Part shown: in pieces, positions 1 through 9,017 of the stretch
How the letters are laid out: every line of letters starts with the position of its first letter
Numbering within the stretch: position 1 is the first letter of the stretch
From: UBA4416 sp020846025
Lineage (GTDB): Bacteria; Bacteroidota; Bacteroidia; B-17B0; Aurantibacillaceae
DNA length: 64,000 nucleotides
Direction of reading: 5' to 3'
NCBI GenBank assembly: GCA_963169295.1
Contig: CAUJDD010000102.1
Span: 77,946 to 141,945, forward strand
Position numbers and translations under genes: made by a program
The notes under the pieces: generated by a model
Databases searched by the model: none
What the model was told of the DNA's origin: nothing
The model's input: the letters and a program-made list of their open reading frames with translations, nothing else

Positions 1-188
1 GCATTATGCAAAACACAACTTACATAAAATCAAAATGTAAACGTAAGGCTCGCCCGAGCCATGCATAATATCGTGTGCTACTATCATAGTATGATACCCA
101 CACAACCAATCAAAGTTAATTTACCAATTGAATACGAGGCTCAAAAAAAGAGCAATATAAAAAATCACTAATAACCTTTTAAATAACT
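1..188. other. Left-edge intergenic stretch with inverted repeats, no confident gene
   Basis: No convincing coding region is visible; the best reading frame (61-171, +) gives only 36 residues with no recognisable motif. The stretch holds three inverted repeats: ATTATGCA at 3-10 against TGCATAAT at 62-69; a GC-rich hairpin GGCTCG-CC-CGAGCC at 47-60, striking in this AT-rich sequence; and an imperfect stem at 73-103 (GTGTG/CACAC outside, TATCATA/TATGATA inside). It ends at the aspartokinase start codon. It could be the end of a neighbouring transcript, a repeat element or an RNA structure. Confidence 0.4.
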
Positions 189-1505
189 ATGTATATTTTA
201 AAATTTGGAGGCACAAGCGTAGGTTCAGCAGAACGAATGAAAGCGCTTGTTCATTTAATCTCATCTCCCGAAGAAAAAATTGTTGTACTATCTGCTATGA
301 GTGGTACTACAAATGCATTGGTAGAAATTTGCAATAATTTATATAATAAAGAAAGTCATAAAGCTACCGAACTCATCCATCAACTAGAAAAAAAATATTT
401 ACAAGAGATTGAACTTTTGTATAGTAAACCAGAGTTTAAAACAAAGAGTCAAGATTTAATTACAAACCATTTTAATTACCTGCGTAGTTTTACATTAGAT
501 ATGTTTACTCAGAATGAAGAAAAAGCCATTCTAGCGCAAGGAGAACTACTAAGTACAGCTATGTTTCATTTTTATTTGCAAGAAATAGGCATTGCTTCTG
601 TTTTATTACCAGCGCTTAATTTCATGCGTATTGACGAAAATGATGAACCGCAACTTGATTATATTGAAAAACATTTAAAAGAAGAACTGGAAAAATACCC
701 CAATCAAAAATTATTTATAACACAGGGTTACATTTGTAGGAATATCTTTGGAGAAATTGATAATCTAAAACGTGGTGGAAGTGATTACACAGCTTCTATC
801 ATAGGTGCCGCCATTAAAGCTAAGGAAATTCAAATATGGACTGATATTGATGGCATGCATAATAACGATCCACGCATTGTATCAAAAACACATCCCATAC
901 ATGAATTAAGTTTTGATGAAGCAGCAGAGTTAGCCTATTTTGGTGCCAAAATATTACATCCAACTTGCATTTTACCTGCTCAAAAAAGAAACATTCCTGT
1001 ATTGTTAAAGAACACCATGCAACCTGAGGCTTTAGGAACTAAAATTTCTAATATAAATACCGAAGAAGGTATTAGGGCAATAGCTGCTAAAGATGGGATT
1101 TGTGCTATTAATATAAAAAGTGCACGGATGCTACTGGCACACGGTTTTTTAAGAGCCGTTTTCGAAATTTTTGAACGTTATAAAACTTCAATTGATATGA
1201 TCACTACTTCAGAAATTGCAGTATCCTTAACTATTGATAATATAACTCATCTAAATGACATAGTAACAGAACTTGAAGTTTTCTCAAATGTAGAAGTAGA
1301 GTTAAATCAAAGTATTATAAGTATAGTTGGCAACTTACCAAAAAACAAATCAGGCTATGGATTTAAAATATTAGAATCACTAAAAGAAATACCTTTGCGT
1401 ATGGTATCATACGGGGGCAGTTCTAATAATGTGAGTGTGTTAGTAAGCAGTGAGTATAAGAAGGAAGCCTTAACAGCTTTAAACAAAGGGTTATTTGGTT
1501 ATTAA
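189..1505 (+). CDS. lysC: Aspartate kinase
   Basis: Aspartokinase phosphorylates aspartate, the first step towards lysine, diaminopimelate, threonine and methionine. The 438-residue protein opens with the family signature KFGGTSVGSAERM (residues 5-17). It continues with the catalytic amino acid kinase domain (GGSDYTAS and WTDIDGM motifs near residues 197-224) and ends in about 140 residues of ACT-type regulatory sequence, where lysine or threonine feedback normally acts. It is monofunctional, with no homoserine dehydrogenase part. The ATG start gives the canonical N-terminus. Diaminopimelate decarboxylase follows 10 bases downstream, so the pair is probably one operon devoted to lysine and cell-wall diaminopimelate. 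Confidence 0.93.
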   Translation: MYILKFGGTSVGSAERMKALVHLISSPEEKIVVLSAMSGTTNALVEICNNLYNKESHKATELIHQLEKKYLQEIELLYSKPEFKTKSQDLITNHFNYLRSFTLDMFTQNEEKAILAQGELLSTAMFHFYLQEIGIASVLLPALNFMRIDENDEPQLDYIEKHLKEELEKYPNQKLFITQGYICRNIFGEIDNLKRGGSDYTASIIGAAIKAKEIQIWTDIDGMHNNDPRIVSKTHPIHELSFDEAAELAYFGAKILHPTCILPAQKRNIPVLLKNTMQPEALGTKISNINTEEGIRAIAAKDGICAINIKSARMLLAHGFLRAVFEIFERYKTSIDMITTSEIAVSLTIDNITHLNDIVTELEVFSNVEVELNQSIISIVGNLPKNKSGYGFKILESLKEIPLRMVSYGGSSNNVSVLVSSEYKKEALTALNKGLFGY

Positions 1506-1515
1506 AATTACAACT

Positions 1516-2676
1516 ATGTTTTCAGAAAATACAATTAAACAGTTGGTAAACTATAAAACACCGTTTTATTATTACGATTTACAGTTGCTTCATAACACCT
1601 TAGATGAAGTAGTTAAGCAAAGCCAAAAATACAACTACCATGTTCATTATGCATTTAAAGCTAATACAAATAAAAAGATAATTGAACTTATTTGTAATAA
1701 AGGTCTTGGAGCTGATTGTGTGAGTGGCAATGAAGTAAAACACGCCATTGAAAATGGATTTGTATCACAAAAAATTGTTTTTGCAGGTGTAGGAAAAAAT
1801 GATGATGAAATTAACTACGCCTTATCGCAAAACATATTTTGTTTTAACTGCGAGAGTATTCACGAATTACAAATCATAAATGAATTAGCTATTAAACAAA
1901 ACAAAGTTGCCTCAATTGCACTACGTATCAATCCTAATGTAGATGCTCACACACACCAATATATCACAACTGGGCTTGAAGAAAATAAATTTGGAATCAA
2001 TCCGTATGAATTTGACACAGTAATTAATTTGATAAAACAATTATCAAATATTCAGCTAATAGGTTTACATTTTCATATTGGATCTCAAATTACAGATCTT
2101 GTTCCATTTAAAAATTTGTGTCTTAAGGTGAACCAAATAAATCACTATTTTTTAAATAAAGGTTTTGATATAGCAGTTATTAATGTTGGTGGTGGCATTG
2201 GTATTAATTATAAGGAACCTGATAAGGAATCGATTATTGATTTTTCTGCTTATTTTAAAGTGTTTAATGATTTTATCGAATTAAGACCTCATCAAGAATT
2301 ACATTTTGAATTAGGGCGTTCGATTGTAGCTCAATGTGGCTCTCTTATCAGTAAGGTACTGTATATAAAAAATGGTATTAATACTAATTTTGCTATTCTT
2401 GATGCAGGCATGACAGAATTAATTCGTCCTGCTTTGTATCAAGCATTTCATAAAATAGAAAACTTAACAGCAAAACTCCATCATTTACCTTTAAACAAGA
2501 AATATGATGTAGTAGGGCCAATTTGTGAAAGTAGCGATTGTTTTGGAAAAGCAGTAGAGTTGCCTGAAACAAAACGTGGTGATTTAATAGCAATTAGAAG
2601 CGCGGGGGCTTATGGCGAAGTAATGAGTAGTCGTTATAATTTAAGAGATGAAACAAAAAGTTATTATAGCGAGTAA
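1516..2676 (+). CDS. lysA: Diaminopimelate decarboxylase
   Basis: PLP enzyme that decarboxylates meso-diaminopimelate to lysine. The 386-residue protein shows the alanine-racemase-like barrel with the PLP lysine in HYAFKAN (Lys48), HFHIGSQI, the phosphate-binding NVGGGIG loop, the CESSD substrate motif and the C-terminal SAGAYGEVMSSRYN motif. I place the start at ATG 1516: the frame is open to a TTG at 1495, but that would overlap aspartokinase and add seven residues without family character. It is the second gene of the lysC-lysA pair and converges on the next gene, leaving only 7 bases between the two stop codons. Confidence 0.93.
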   Translation: MFSENTIKQLVNYKTPFYYYDLQLLHNTLDEVVKQSQKYNYHVHYAFKANTNKKIIELICNKGLGADCVSGNEVKHAIENGFVSQKIVFAGVGKNDDEINYALSQNIFCFNCESIHELQIINELAIKQNKVASIALRINPNVDAHTHQYITTGLEENKFGINPYEFDTVINLIKQLSNIQLIGLHFHIGSQITDLVPFKNLCLKVNQINHYFLNKGFDIAVINVGGGIGINYKEPDKESIIDFSAYFKVFNDFIELRPHQELHFELGRSIVAQCGSLISKVLYIKNGINTNFAILDAGMTELIRPALYQAFHKIENLTAKLHHLPLNKKYDVVGPICESSDCFGKAVELPETKRGDLIAIRSAGAYGEVMSSRYNLRDETKSYYSE

Positions 2677-2683
2677 TGCATGA

Positions 2684-3949
2684 TTATGTTTTTTGTTTTT
2701 TCTTTTTAGCTGCAGGAAACAAAATATTGTTTAATATTAATCGATAGCCTGGTGAATTTGGATGAAGGCTTAAATCTGTAGGAGGATCTTCTACCTTGTG
2801 CATATAGTCTTCAGGATCGTGCCCTCCATAAAAAGTCCATGTGCCTTTACCGTAATCTCCGTGTATATATCGTGCTTCGTTAAATGCTTTAGATTCGCCC
2901 ATAACCAATACGTTCTTCTTAATAAACTGTTTTGAATAAGCGGTTGTTTGACCATAAAAACCCTGAATGGTTTGCTGATGATTTTGACATAACATAGTTG
3001 GAACTGGATCCCACTTAGCCGAAAATTCAAACAAGGTAAATAAATCATTTTCTTTATTCACGCCATATTGCATTCGTGTACTCGTTGCATCAATGTTAGA
3101 AAATTCGTATTCATATGGATTCGTACTTAATTGATAATTCTCAAAGGCGTAACCTTTTCCAAAATCAATTTTTTTATTCATAGCTGGATCGGCTGGATCA
3201 TGATCAAACATCGATTCACAAATATCAACTCCTTCAGATGCCAGTGCTATATCATAACTATCAGTGGCACTACACATCGCAAACAAGAAACCACCACCAA
3301 ACACAAAATCATTTATCTTTTTAGCAACTGCTAATTTCAGTTGAGATACTTTTGAGAAACCTAATTTTTTAGCCATCTCTTCGTTTGATTTTACCTCAGC
3401 CTGATACCAAGCTGCATTGCGATAGGCTGCATAAAAGCGTCCATATTGTCCTGTAAAATCTTCGTGATGTAAATGTAACCAATCGTATTCTTTTAGTTTA
3501 TCCATGATTAATTCTTCATCATACACCACATCATACGGTATTTCTGCATATTTTAAAACCAATGTTACAGCATCATCCCAAGGCTGTTTGGTTTTTGGTG
3601 AATACACTGCAATTCTTGGTGCTTTCTCCAATTTTATAGCATCTTGGTTTATGGCAGGATTAGCAATATCTGCTAAAATACCATTTGCCTGTGCATCAGA
3701 AATTAATTCAAAACTTACTCCTCTAGTTTTACATTCTGTGGATACTTGAGGTGAATTAGGAATTAAAAAACTTCCTCCTCTATAATTAACTAACCATTGA
3801 ATTTCCAACTCTCCTTTTAAACTCCAATACGCAATGCCATAAGCTTTTAAATGATTTTTTTGTGTTTCATCCATTGGTATTAATAAATAAGCACCGTAAC
3901 CCTTTACAAAAATTATAAAGAAAAAAAGTATAGAAAAAAGGCGTTTCAT
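2684..3949 (-). CDS. Conserved secreted Bacteroidota protein, often labelled asparagine synthetase B
   Basis: A 421-residue protein with a hydrophobic signal sequence (residues 1-19) followed by LLIPMDETQKNHLKAYGIAY. From memory, proteins of this kind in Bacteroidota databases carry the name asparagine synthetase B. The sequence does not support it: there is no N-terminal Cys2 glutaminase nucleophile, no SGGxDS ATP pyrophosphatase loop, and the protein is apparently exported. The middle region has a glutamine-amidotransferase-like feel (GGGFLFAMCSATDSYD, about residues 220-235; HDPEDY near the C-terminus), so a class-I amidotransferase-like or ThuA-like fold is possible. The C-terminus is lysine-rich. 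True function unknown; gene and export signal are sure. Confidence 0.8.
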   Translation of the reverse strand: MKRLFSILFFFIIFVKGYGAYLLIPMDETQKNHLKAYGIAYWSLKGELEIQWLVNYRGGSFLIPNSPQVSTECKTRGVSFELISDAQANGILADIANPAINQDAIKLEKAPRIAVYSPKTKQPWDDAVTLVLKYAEIPYDVVYDEELIMDKLKEYDWLHLHHEDFTGQYGRFYAAYRNAAWYQAEVKSNEEMAKKLGFSKVSQLKLAVAKKINDFVFGGGFLFAMCSATDSYDIALASEGVDICESMFDHDPADPAMNKKIDFGKGYAFENYQLSTNPYEYEFSNIDATSTRMQYGVNKENDLFTLFEFSAKWDPVPTMLCQNHQQTIQGFYGQTTAYSKQFIKKNVLVMGESKAFNEARYIHGDYGKGTWTFYGGHDPEDYMHKVEDPPTDLSLHPNSPGYRLILNNILFPAAKKKKQKT

Positions 3950-4004
3950 AGATGTCCTAAGATACTAAAATACCTAAACAATATGACGTTAATTGCTGTT
4001 AAAA

Positions 4005-4370
4005 TTAACCATGATAAACTCTTGAGAAAACAATTAATCCATCCTTAATCTGTAATACTTCGCCCACATTCAAATCTTCATCATTATTTACATGGCGTAT
4101 ATATTCCATAAACACTTGTTCTTCATCTATAGTTAATTTAATAAGCTCATATCTTAAAGTCGGGAGTCTATCAAAAGCATCTTGCCACCATTCTCTGAGC
4201 GCAGCTTTCCCTTTAATTAAACCCTTTGTTTCAGGCTTTCTAATTTTTAACTTAGGGCTATAATGTTGAGCATTATCATTATAGAGTGATAATAATTTTT
4301 CTAGGTTATGTTCATTAAATGCCTCAAACCATTTTAAGGCAATCTGTTTATTTTGTTGTGAAGTTGTCAT
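4005..4370 (-). CDS. NTF2-like / SnoaL-like domain protein
   Basis: A 121-residue cytoplasmic protein of the SnoaL/NTF2-like cone-fold type: ALKWFEAFNEHNLEKLLSLYNDNAQ at the N-terminus, GKAALREWWQDAFDRLP in the middle and a closing EVLQIKDGLIVFSRVYHG. Members bind small hydrophobic ligands or act as isomerases and hydrolases; the fold alone does not reveal the substrate. It stands alone, divergent from the UbiD decarboxylase gene with 57 bases between start codons. Confidence 0.75.
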   Translation of the reverse strand: MTTSQQNKQIALKWFEAFNEHNLEKLLSLYNDNAQHYSPKLKIRKPETKGLIKGKAALREWWQDAFDRLPTLRYELIKLTIDEEQVFMEYIRHVNNDEDLNVGEVLQIKDGLIVFSRVYHG

Positions 4371-4427
4371 AATTATTATGGATCAAATGTAATTATTTAA
4401 TGAAAGGTATTTATATTTATAAGCAAT

Positions 4428-6263
4428 ATGGGATATAAAAGTTTAAGAGCTTGCTTGAAAGATTTGGAAAAAAACCATCATTTGGTTCGAATTAAGGAAG
4501 AGGTAGATCCAAATTTAGAGATGGCTGCCATACATTTAAGAGTACATGAAATGGCTGGGCCAGCTTTATTATTCGAAAATGTAAAAGGAACCAGCTTTCA
4601 GTGTGCCTCCAATATTTATGGAACTCTCGAACGTAGTAAGTTTATTTTCAGAGATACCTTTTCTACAATTCAAACCTTAATTGATATTAAAAATAATCCC
4701 ATAAAGGCTATTAAAAATCCTTTTCAATATTTAGATGTTTCTTTAACTGCTTTATCTGCTCTACCACTAAAAAATCCACTTTCTAAACCTGTTCTATTTA
4801 AAGAAACAAGTATTGATAAATTACCTTTGATAAAACATTGGCCAAAGGATGGTGGTGCATTTGTTACCTTACCACAAGTGTATAGCGAAGATATTGAAAA
4901 ACCTGGCATAATGAATGCCAATTTAGGAATGTATCGCATTCAATTAAACGGAAATGATTATATCTTAAATAAAGAAATAGGATTACATTATCAATTACAT
5001 CGAGGTATTGGAGTTCATCAATCAAAAGCAAATAAGAAAGGAAAACCATTAAAAGTGTCTATCTTTATTGGTGGGCCACCAAGCCATGCCGTTGCTGCTG
5101 TTATGCCACTACCCGAAGGATTAAGCGAAATGACATTTGCAGGTGCATTGGCAAACAGAAGATTTAGATATACATATAAAGATGGTTTTTGTATTAGCAC
5201 TGATGCTGATTTTGTTATTACAGGTGAAGTTTTTCCGAACGAAAATAAGCCCGAAGGCCCTTTTGGAGATCATCTTGGATATTATAGTTTAACGCATGAT
5301 TTCCCTGTAATGAAGGTACATAAGGTATATCATCGTGAAGATGCTATTTGGCCTTTTACAGTAGTTGGAAGACCCCCACAAGAAGATACAAGTTTTGGTC
5401 AAATTATACATGAGCTAACAGGAAATGCCATTAAACACGAATTACCAGGTGTAAAAGAAGTTCATGCCGTAGATGCTGCTGGTGTGCATCCATTACTTTT
5501 AGCAATAGGTAGCGAACGTTACACGCCTTATAACCAAACAAAACAGCCTTCTGAAATATTAACTATTGCCAATCATATTCTCGGAAAAGGTCAATTAAGC
5601 CTTGCTAAATATTTATTTATTACAGCCGAAGATGAACAAAAGCTAAGCACACATAACATTGAAGAGTTTTATCAATATATATTAGAACGCATTAATCTTA
5701 AACGTGATTTACATTTTTATACTCATACAAGCATTGATACCTTAGATTATAGCGGAACAGAACTAAACAGTGGTAGTAAATTAGTAGTGGCAGCTTATGG
5801 CTCAAAATGTCGAAATTTAGCAACTCAAATTGCGTCAAGTTTGAATGACCTAAAAACATTTTACAACCCACAAACAGTATTCCCGGGTGTATTGATATTA
5901 CAAGGAAATTTATTTACTACCTATCAAATTGCACAAAAAGAGTTTGAAGCATTCAATGATGAGCTAAAAGCAAAACAAATAGATTTGACAGGATTTCCTC
6001 TTATTGTTGTAGTAGATGATGCTAGCTTTGTTGCAGCCAATCTTAAAAATTGGTTATGGGTTACATTCACACGTTCTAATCCAAGTCATGATGTGTATGG
6101 TGTAAATTCATTTATAGCATATAAACACTTTGGTTGCGATAATTTAATAATTGATGCTCGCATAAAACCTCATCACGCACCCGTTTTAGAGAAAGATATC
6201 TCCATTGAAAAAAAGGTTGATAAACTTTTTGAAAAAGGAGGCAGTTTGTATGGGTTGAAATAA
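4428..6263 (+). CDS. UbiD-family decarboxylase, probably of menaquinone (futalosine) biosynthesis
   Basis: UbiD enzymes use prenylated FMN, made by UbiX, for reversible non-oxidative decarboxylation of unsaturated or aromatic acids. The 611-residue length is that of the menaquinone-type UbiD subfamily rather than the roughly 490-residue ubiquinone UbiD. Family motifs: NKEIGLHYQLHRGIGVH (about 181-197), IGGPPSHAVAAVMPLPEGLSE (about 214-234) and the active-site segment PEGPFGDHLGYYSLTHDFPV (about 275-294). The futalosine-pathway genes mqnE and a probable aminofutalosine deaminase lie 10-17 kb away, which supports a menaquinone role, but substrate is inferred. It converges on the phosphatase gene, 11 bases apart. 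Confidence 0.85.
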   Translation: MGYKSLRACLKDLEKNHHLVRIKEEVDPNLEMAAIHLRVHEMAGPALLFENVKGTSFQCASNIYGTLERSKFIFRDTFSTIQTLIDIKNNPIKAIKNPFQYLDVSLTALSALPLKNPLSKPVLFKETSIDKLPLIKHWPKDGGAFVTLPQVYSEDIEKPGIMNANLGMYRIQLNGNDYILNKEIGLHYQLHRGIGVHQSKANKKGKPLKVSIFIGGPPSHAVAAVMPLPEGLSEMTFAGALANRRFRYTYKDGFCISTDADFVITGEVFPNENKPEGPFGDHLGYYSLTHDFPVMKVHKVYHREDAIWPFTVVGRPPQEDTSFGQIIHELTGNAIKHELPGVKEVHAVDAAGVHPLLLAIGSERYTPYNQTKQPSEILTIANHILGKGQLSLAKYLFITAEDEQKLSTHNIEEFYQYILERINLKRDLHFYTHTSIDTLDYSGTELNSGSKLVVAAYGSKCRNLATQIASSLNDLKTFYNPQTVFPGVLILQGNLFTTYQIAQKEFEAFNDELKAKQIDLTGFPLIVVVDDASFVAANLKNWLWVTFTRSNPSHDVYGVNSFIAYKHFGCDNLIIDARIKPHHAPVLEKDISIEKKVDKLFEKGGSLYGLK

Positions 6264-6274
6264 TAAAGAAATTC

Positions 6275-8065
6275 TTAAATTTTTACACCAATAACTAGCA
6301 TGTCATCTACTTGCTCTAAATTTCCACGCCACTCCTCGATAGTTTGATTCAGAATGGTTTTTTGTTTTTCTATTGGTTGATTACTTACTTCCAATAATAA
6401 TTGACGGAAATTACCTGCCATAAATTTTCTACCTTTAGGTCCGCCAAACTGGTCAGCATATCCATCAGAGAATATATAAACCAAGTCATCTTTTTGTAAT
6501 TGTATTGTATGATTAGTGAAATTTTGTTTTTCACCTACATACATTCCTACTGGAAATTTATCAGCTTTATACTGAATTAACTCACCATTTCTAATAATAT
6601 ATAGCGGATTAAATGCGCCTGCATATTGCATTTCTAATGTCTTATAGTTAATTGCACAAAAAGACATATCCATACCATCTTTAGTTTTTGAATGATCGCT
6701 TCCTTTATTATTTGTATGCAATGTATTAGCAACACCATCATTCATACTATCCATTATTAATGCTGGATTTACTTGATGTGTGTTTTTAAGAATATCTTTT
6801 AATAAATTATATCCCACAATACTCATAAATGCGCCAGGAACTCCATGCCCAGTACAATCAACAGCTGCAAAGCAACTCCAATCTTCTTTTTTATCAACCC
6901 AATAAAAATCACCACTTACAATATCTTTTGGTTTATATAATACAAACGATTGTGGTAAAACTTGTTTTACGAATGAATTAGGTGGTAAAATTGCCTCTTG
7001 TATTCGTTTAGCGTAATGAATACTATCAGTAACTTGTTTGAAAAGAATTTCTAATTCTTTTGTTTTTACCTCAATTTCTTCTTTTTGCCTAACAACTTCC
7101 TCAGTTCTCTCAATTACTTTTTGCTCTAATACTCTTTCATTTTCCGATAAACTATCGCGCATTTTTAAGAGTGCATGACCAAGACTATCATCTTTACTTA
7201 GAGGTCGGTAATAAGCTTCAAAGTTTCCAGTTCCTGTTTGTTTGGCAAACTCCGTTGTGCTCTCCATTGATTCTACTAAACTATTCAGTGCCGTTCCCAT
7301 TTCACCAATCTCATCCGTACGATAACTGATTCTTTCTTTTGGTAAAATACCCAAGCCCATTGATAATAACATTTTTTTAAGTTGCTGTATAGGTTTAGTA
7401 ATTGAGCGAGTAGTAAATACAGCAATTAAAATTCCACCAACAAATAAACCTATCCCTAATAGTTTTACTAATCGATCTAAAAAATTAAAAGATTGGAACA
7501 TTTGAGTAGTTGTTTCCTCGGCTGCGGTCTGCTTTTGTGAAATTAACTCATTTAACTGAGTATAAAGCATTTTAATTTTTTCTTGACTATCTTCAAATGG
7601 ACCTGTTACAGTAAACTTAATGGCTGGATCTTGGTAACTCTCCCATGAATTGAGTGGCGACATGATCTCTTCTTGATATAAATAAAATAACTCGTCACTA
7701 AATTTCACGATAGATTTATACTTTAGCTTCTCTTCCTCTGGCCAATCTTTAGCCAATTCATTAACTTTATTTTTTAGTTGAGGATACTCTTTATTAATTA
7801 AAACCCTTAACTCTGTTTTAGAAATGTCATCATTAGTAGATTGAAAAAGATACCATTTTGTAATTAAAGTTTGAGACTTCTGTAGTAAATAATTAAATTC
7901 TTTTAATGAAGACACAGATGGTGTTACTTGACCAACAACCGAATCAGTTTGGCTTTTACTTTTTGTAACAATAATGATAGTTGCAATAAAAGCAATAAGA
8001 GTTAAGAACAACAAAGCACCAAAACCAGTTCCTATTTTTCTACCAATAGTAAATCGAAATGCCAT
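6275..8065 (-). CDS. Membrane sensor with HAMP and SpoIIE/PP2C phosphatase domains
   Basis: A 596-residue signalling phosphatase. Order: TM1 (about 13-34), extracytoplasmic sensor of about 165 residues, TM2 (about 200-220), HAMP linker (about 221-275), coiled coil (about 300-360) carrying the linker DSIHYAKRIQEAILPP, then the SpoIIE-type PP2C domain with VDCTGHGVPGAFMS, SDGYADQFGG and a closing VDDMLVIG. Such enzymes dephosphorylate serine or threonine on partner-switching antagonists; SiaA of Pseudomonas has similar architecture. It is the last gene of the YfiR-TPR-phosphatase operon (17 bases after the TPR gene). A SiaB-like kinase, its potential opposing partner, is encoded at 23.4 kb. Confidence 0.88.
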   Translation of the reverse strand: MAFRFTIGRKIGTGFGALLFLTLIAFIATIIIVTKSKSQTDSVVGQVTPSVSSLKEFNYLLQKSQTLITKWYLFQSTNDDISKTELRVLINKEYPQLKNKVNELAKDWPEEEKLKYKSIVKFSDELFYLYQEEIMSPLNSWESYQDPAIKFTVTGPFEDSQEKIKMLYTQLNELISQKQTAAEETTTQMFQSFNFLDRLVKLLGIGLFVGGILIAVFTTRSITKPIQQLKKMLLSMGLGILPKERISYRTDEIGEMGTALNSLVESMESTTEFAKQTGTGNFEAYYRPLSKDDSLGHALLKMRDSLSENERVLEQKVIERTEEVVRQKEEIEVKTKELEILFKQVTDSIHYAKRIQEAILPPNSFVKQVLPQSFVLYKPKDIVSGDFYWVDKKEDWSCFAAVDCTGHGVPGAFMSIVGYNLLKDILKNTHQVNPALIMDSMNDGVANTLHTNNKGSDHSKTKDGMDMSFCAINYKTLEMQYAGAFNPLYIIRNGELIQYKADKFPVGMYVGEKQNFTNHTIQLQKDDLVYIFSDGYADQFGGPKGRKFMAGNFRQLLLEVSNQPIEKQKTILNQTIEEWRGNLEQVDDMLVIGVKI

Positions 8066-8082
8066 AGTGAAGTGTTACTTAC

Positions 8083-9003
8083 TTATTTTTGTTTTTGAAT
8101 TTCCTCTTTTTTTTGCTTAAACTCATTTGCTTTTGCCTCATCTAATAAGGCATTATAAATACCTTCTAATCCTTCCAAGGCTTTACTTTCTTTAGGATTT
8201 AATTCATACACCTTTATCATAAAAGGTAATGATTGCTTAAATAATTTCTTAGCATTTTCTTGAATAACATCTAATTGAGATAAATCTATATCATAATCCA
8301 TCATACGCATTAACGTGGCACCTTGGTTATAATATAAGACACCTAAATTCATATTTGCGCTAATATTTTTAGGATCAAGTTCTAATACTTTTAATAAGGC
8401 AGCTTTAGCTACATCGCCATATCTTTGATTAAAGTTATTTTTAATATACAACTCGGCAAACATACTTCCTTTAGCTGTATAATAAGCAATATCTTTTTCT
8501 TTAAAATCAAACTCCGGACTATAGATAGCATAGTATTTTTTATATTTAAAGTAATTGGTATCTGCTTTTACATCGTTCAATGAATCCTTTAATAAAATTG
8601 TTGCAAGTTTGTAATACGAAGAAGACGCACTCTTAATAAAAGCCATATTATTTTCATAATATTCTTTTTTAGCATCCAATTTAATTGACTTTTGAACAGA
8701 CACCATGGCTGTATCCAACAAATATGTTTTAGCTTGAGTAGGTAAGTTTATTTGTTTAAATGTTTGGATATAAGCAAAACTACGAATATGCCACACTGCT
8801 GGATCGTCTTTTGTTTCTGAATGAAGTACCGTCTTATCAATAATATAAATTGCTTGCTCGTATTTCTTTTCTTGACATAACTTCTGAGCCTCCATTAACA
8901 AATCATTCTGCGCATAGAAATTATGAGCAATACATATCAATAAGAAACCTACACAGTTTCTGATGTAATGATATGAATTTGAACTTGTTATCACGTTATA
9001 CAA
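8083..9003 (-). CDS. Exported TPR protein
   Basis: A 306-residue protein with an N-terminal hydrophobic segment (about residues 17-31, ending HNFYAQ) that looks like a signal peptide. Helical TPR-like repeats follow, the clearest being residues 200-290 (AALLKVLELDPKNISANMNLGVLYYNQGATL and the next unit). No ATG lies in the N-terminal region; TTG at 9003 or GTG at 8994 must serve, and I take TTG. It sits between the YfiR-like gene (14 bases upstream) and the phosphatase gene, suggesting a periplasmic scaffold that helps pass a signal to the sensor phosphatase. That role is inferred from position only. Confidence 0.75.
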   Translation of the reverse strand: MYNVITSSNSYHYIRNCVGFLLICIAHNFYAQNDLLMEAQKLCQEKKYEQAIYIIDKTVLHSETKDDPAVWHIRSFAYIQTFKQINLPTQAKTYLLDTAMVSVQKSIKLDAKKEYYENNMAFIKSASSSYYKLATILLKDSLNDVKADTNYFKYKKYYAIYSPEFDFKEKDIAYYTAKGSMFAELYIKNNFNQRYGDVAKAALLKVLELDPKNISANMNLGVLYYNQGATLMRMMDYDIDLSQLDVIQENAKKLFKQSLPFMIKVYELNPKESKALEGLEGIYNALLDEAKANEFKQKKEEIQKQK

Positions 9004-9017
9004 ATTTAATTATTAAT

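Noticed and set aside
1495..1515. TTG start for diaminopimelate decarboxylase overlapping aspartokinase
   Set aside because: The ATG at 1516 gives the normal N-terminus and leaves a standard 10-base gap.
4724..5200. Three short minus-strand frames within the UbiD gene
   Set aside because: Antisense shadows; the plus-strand gene carries all family motifs without interruption.
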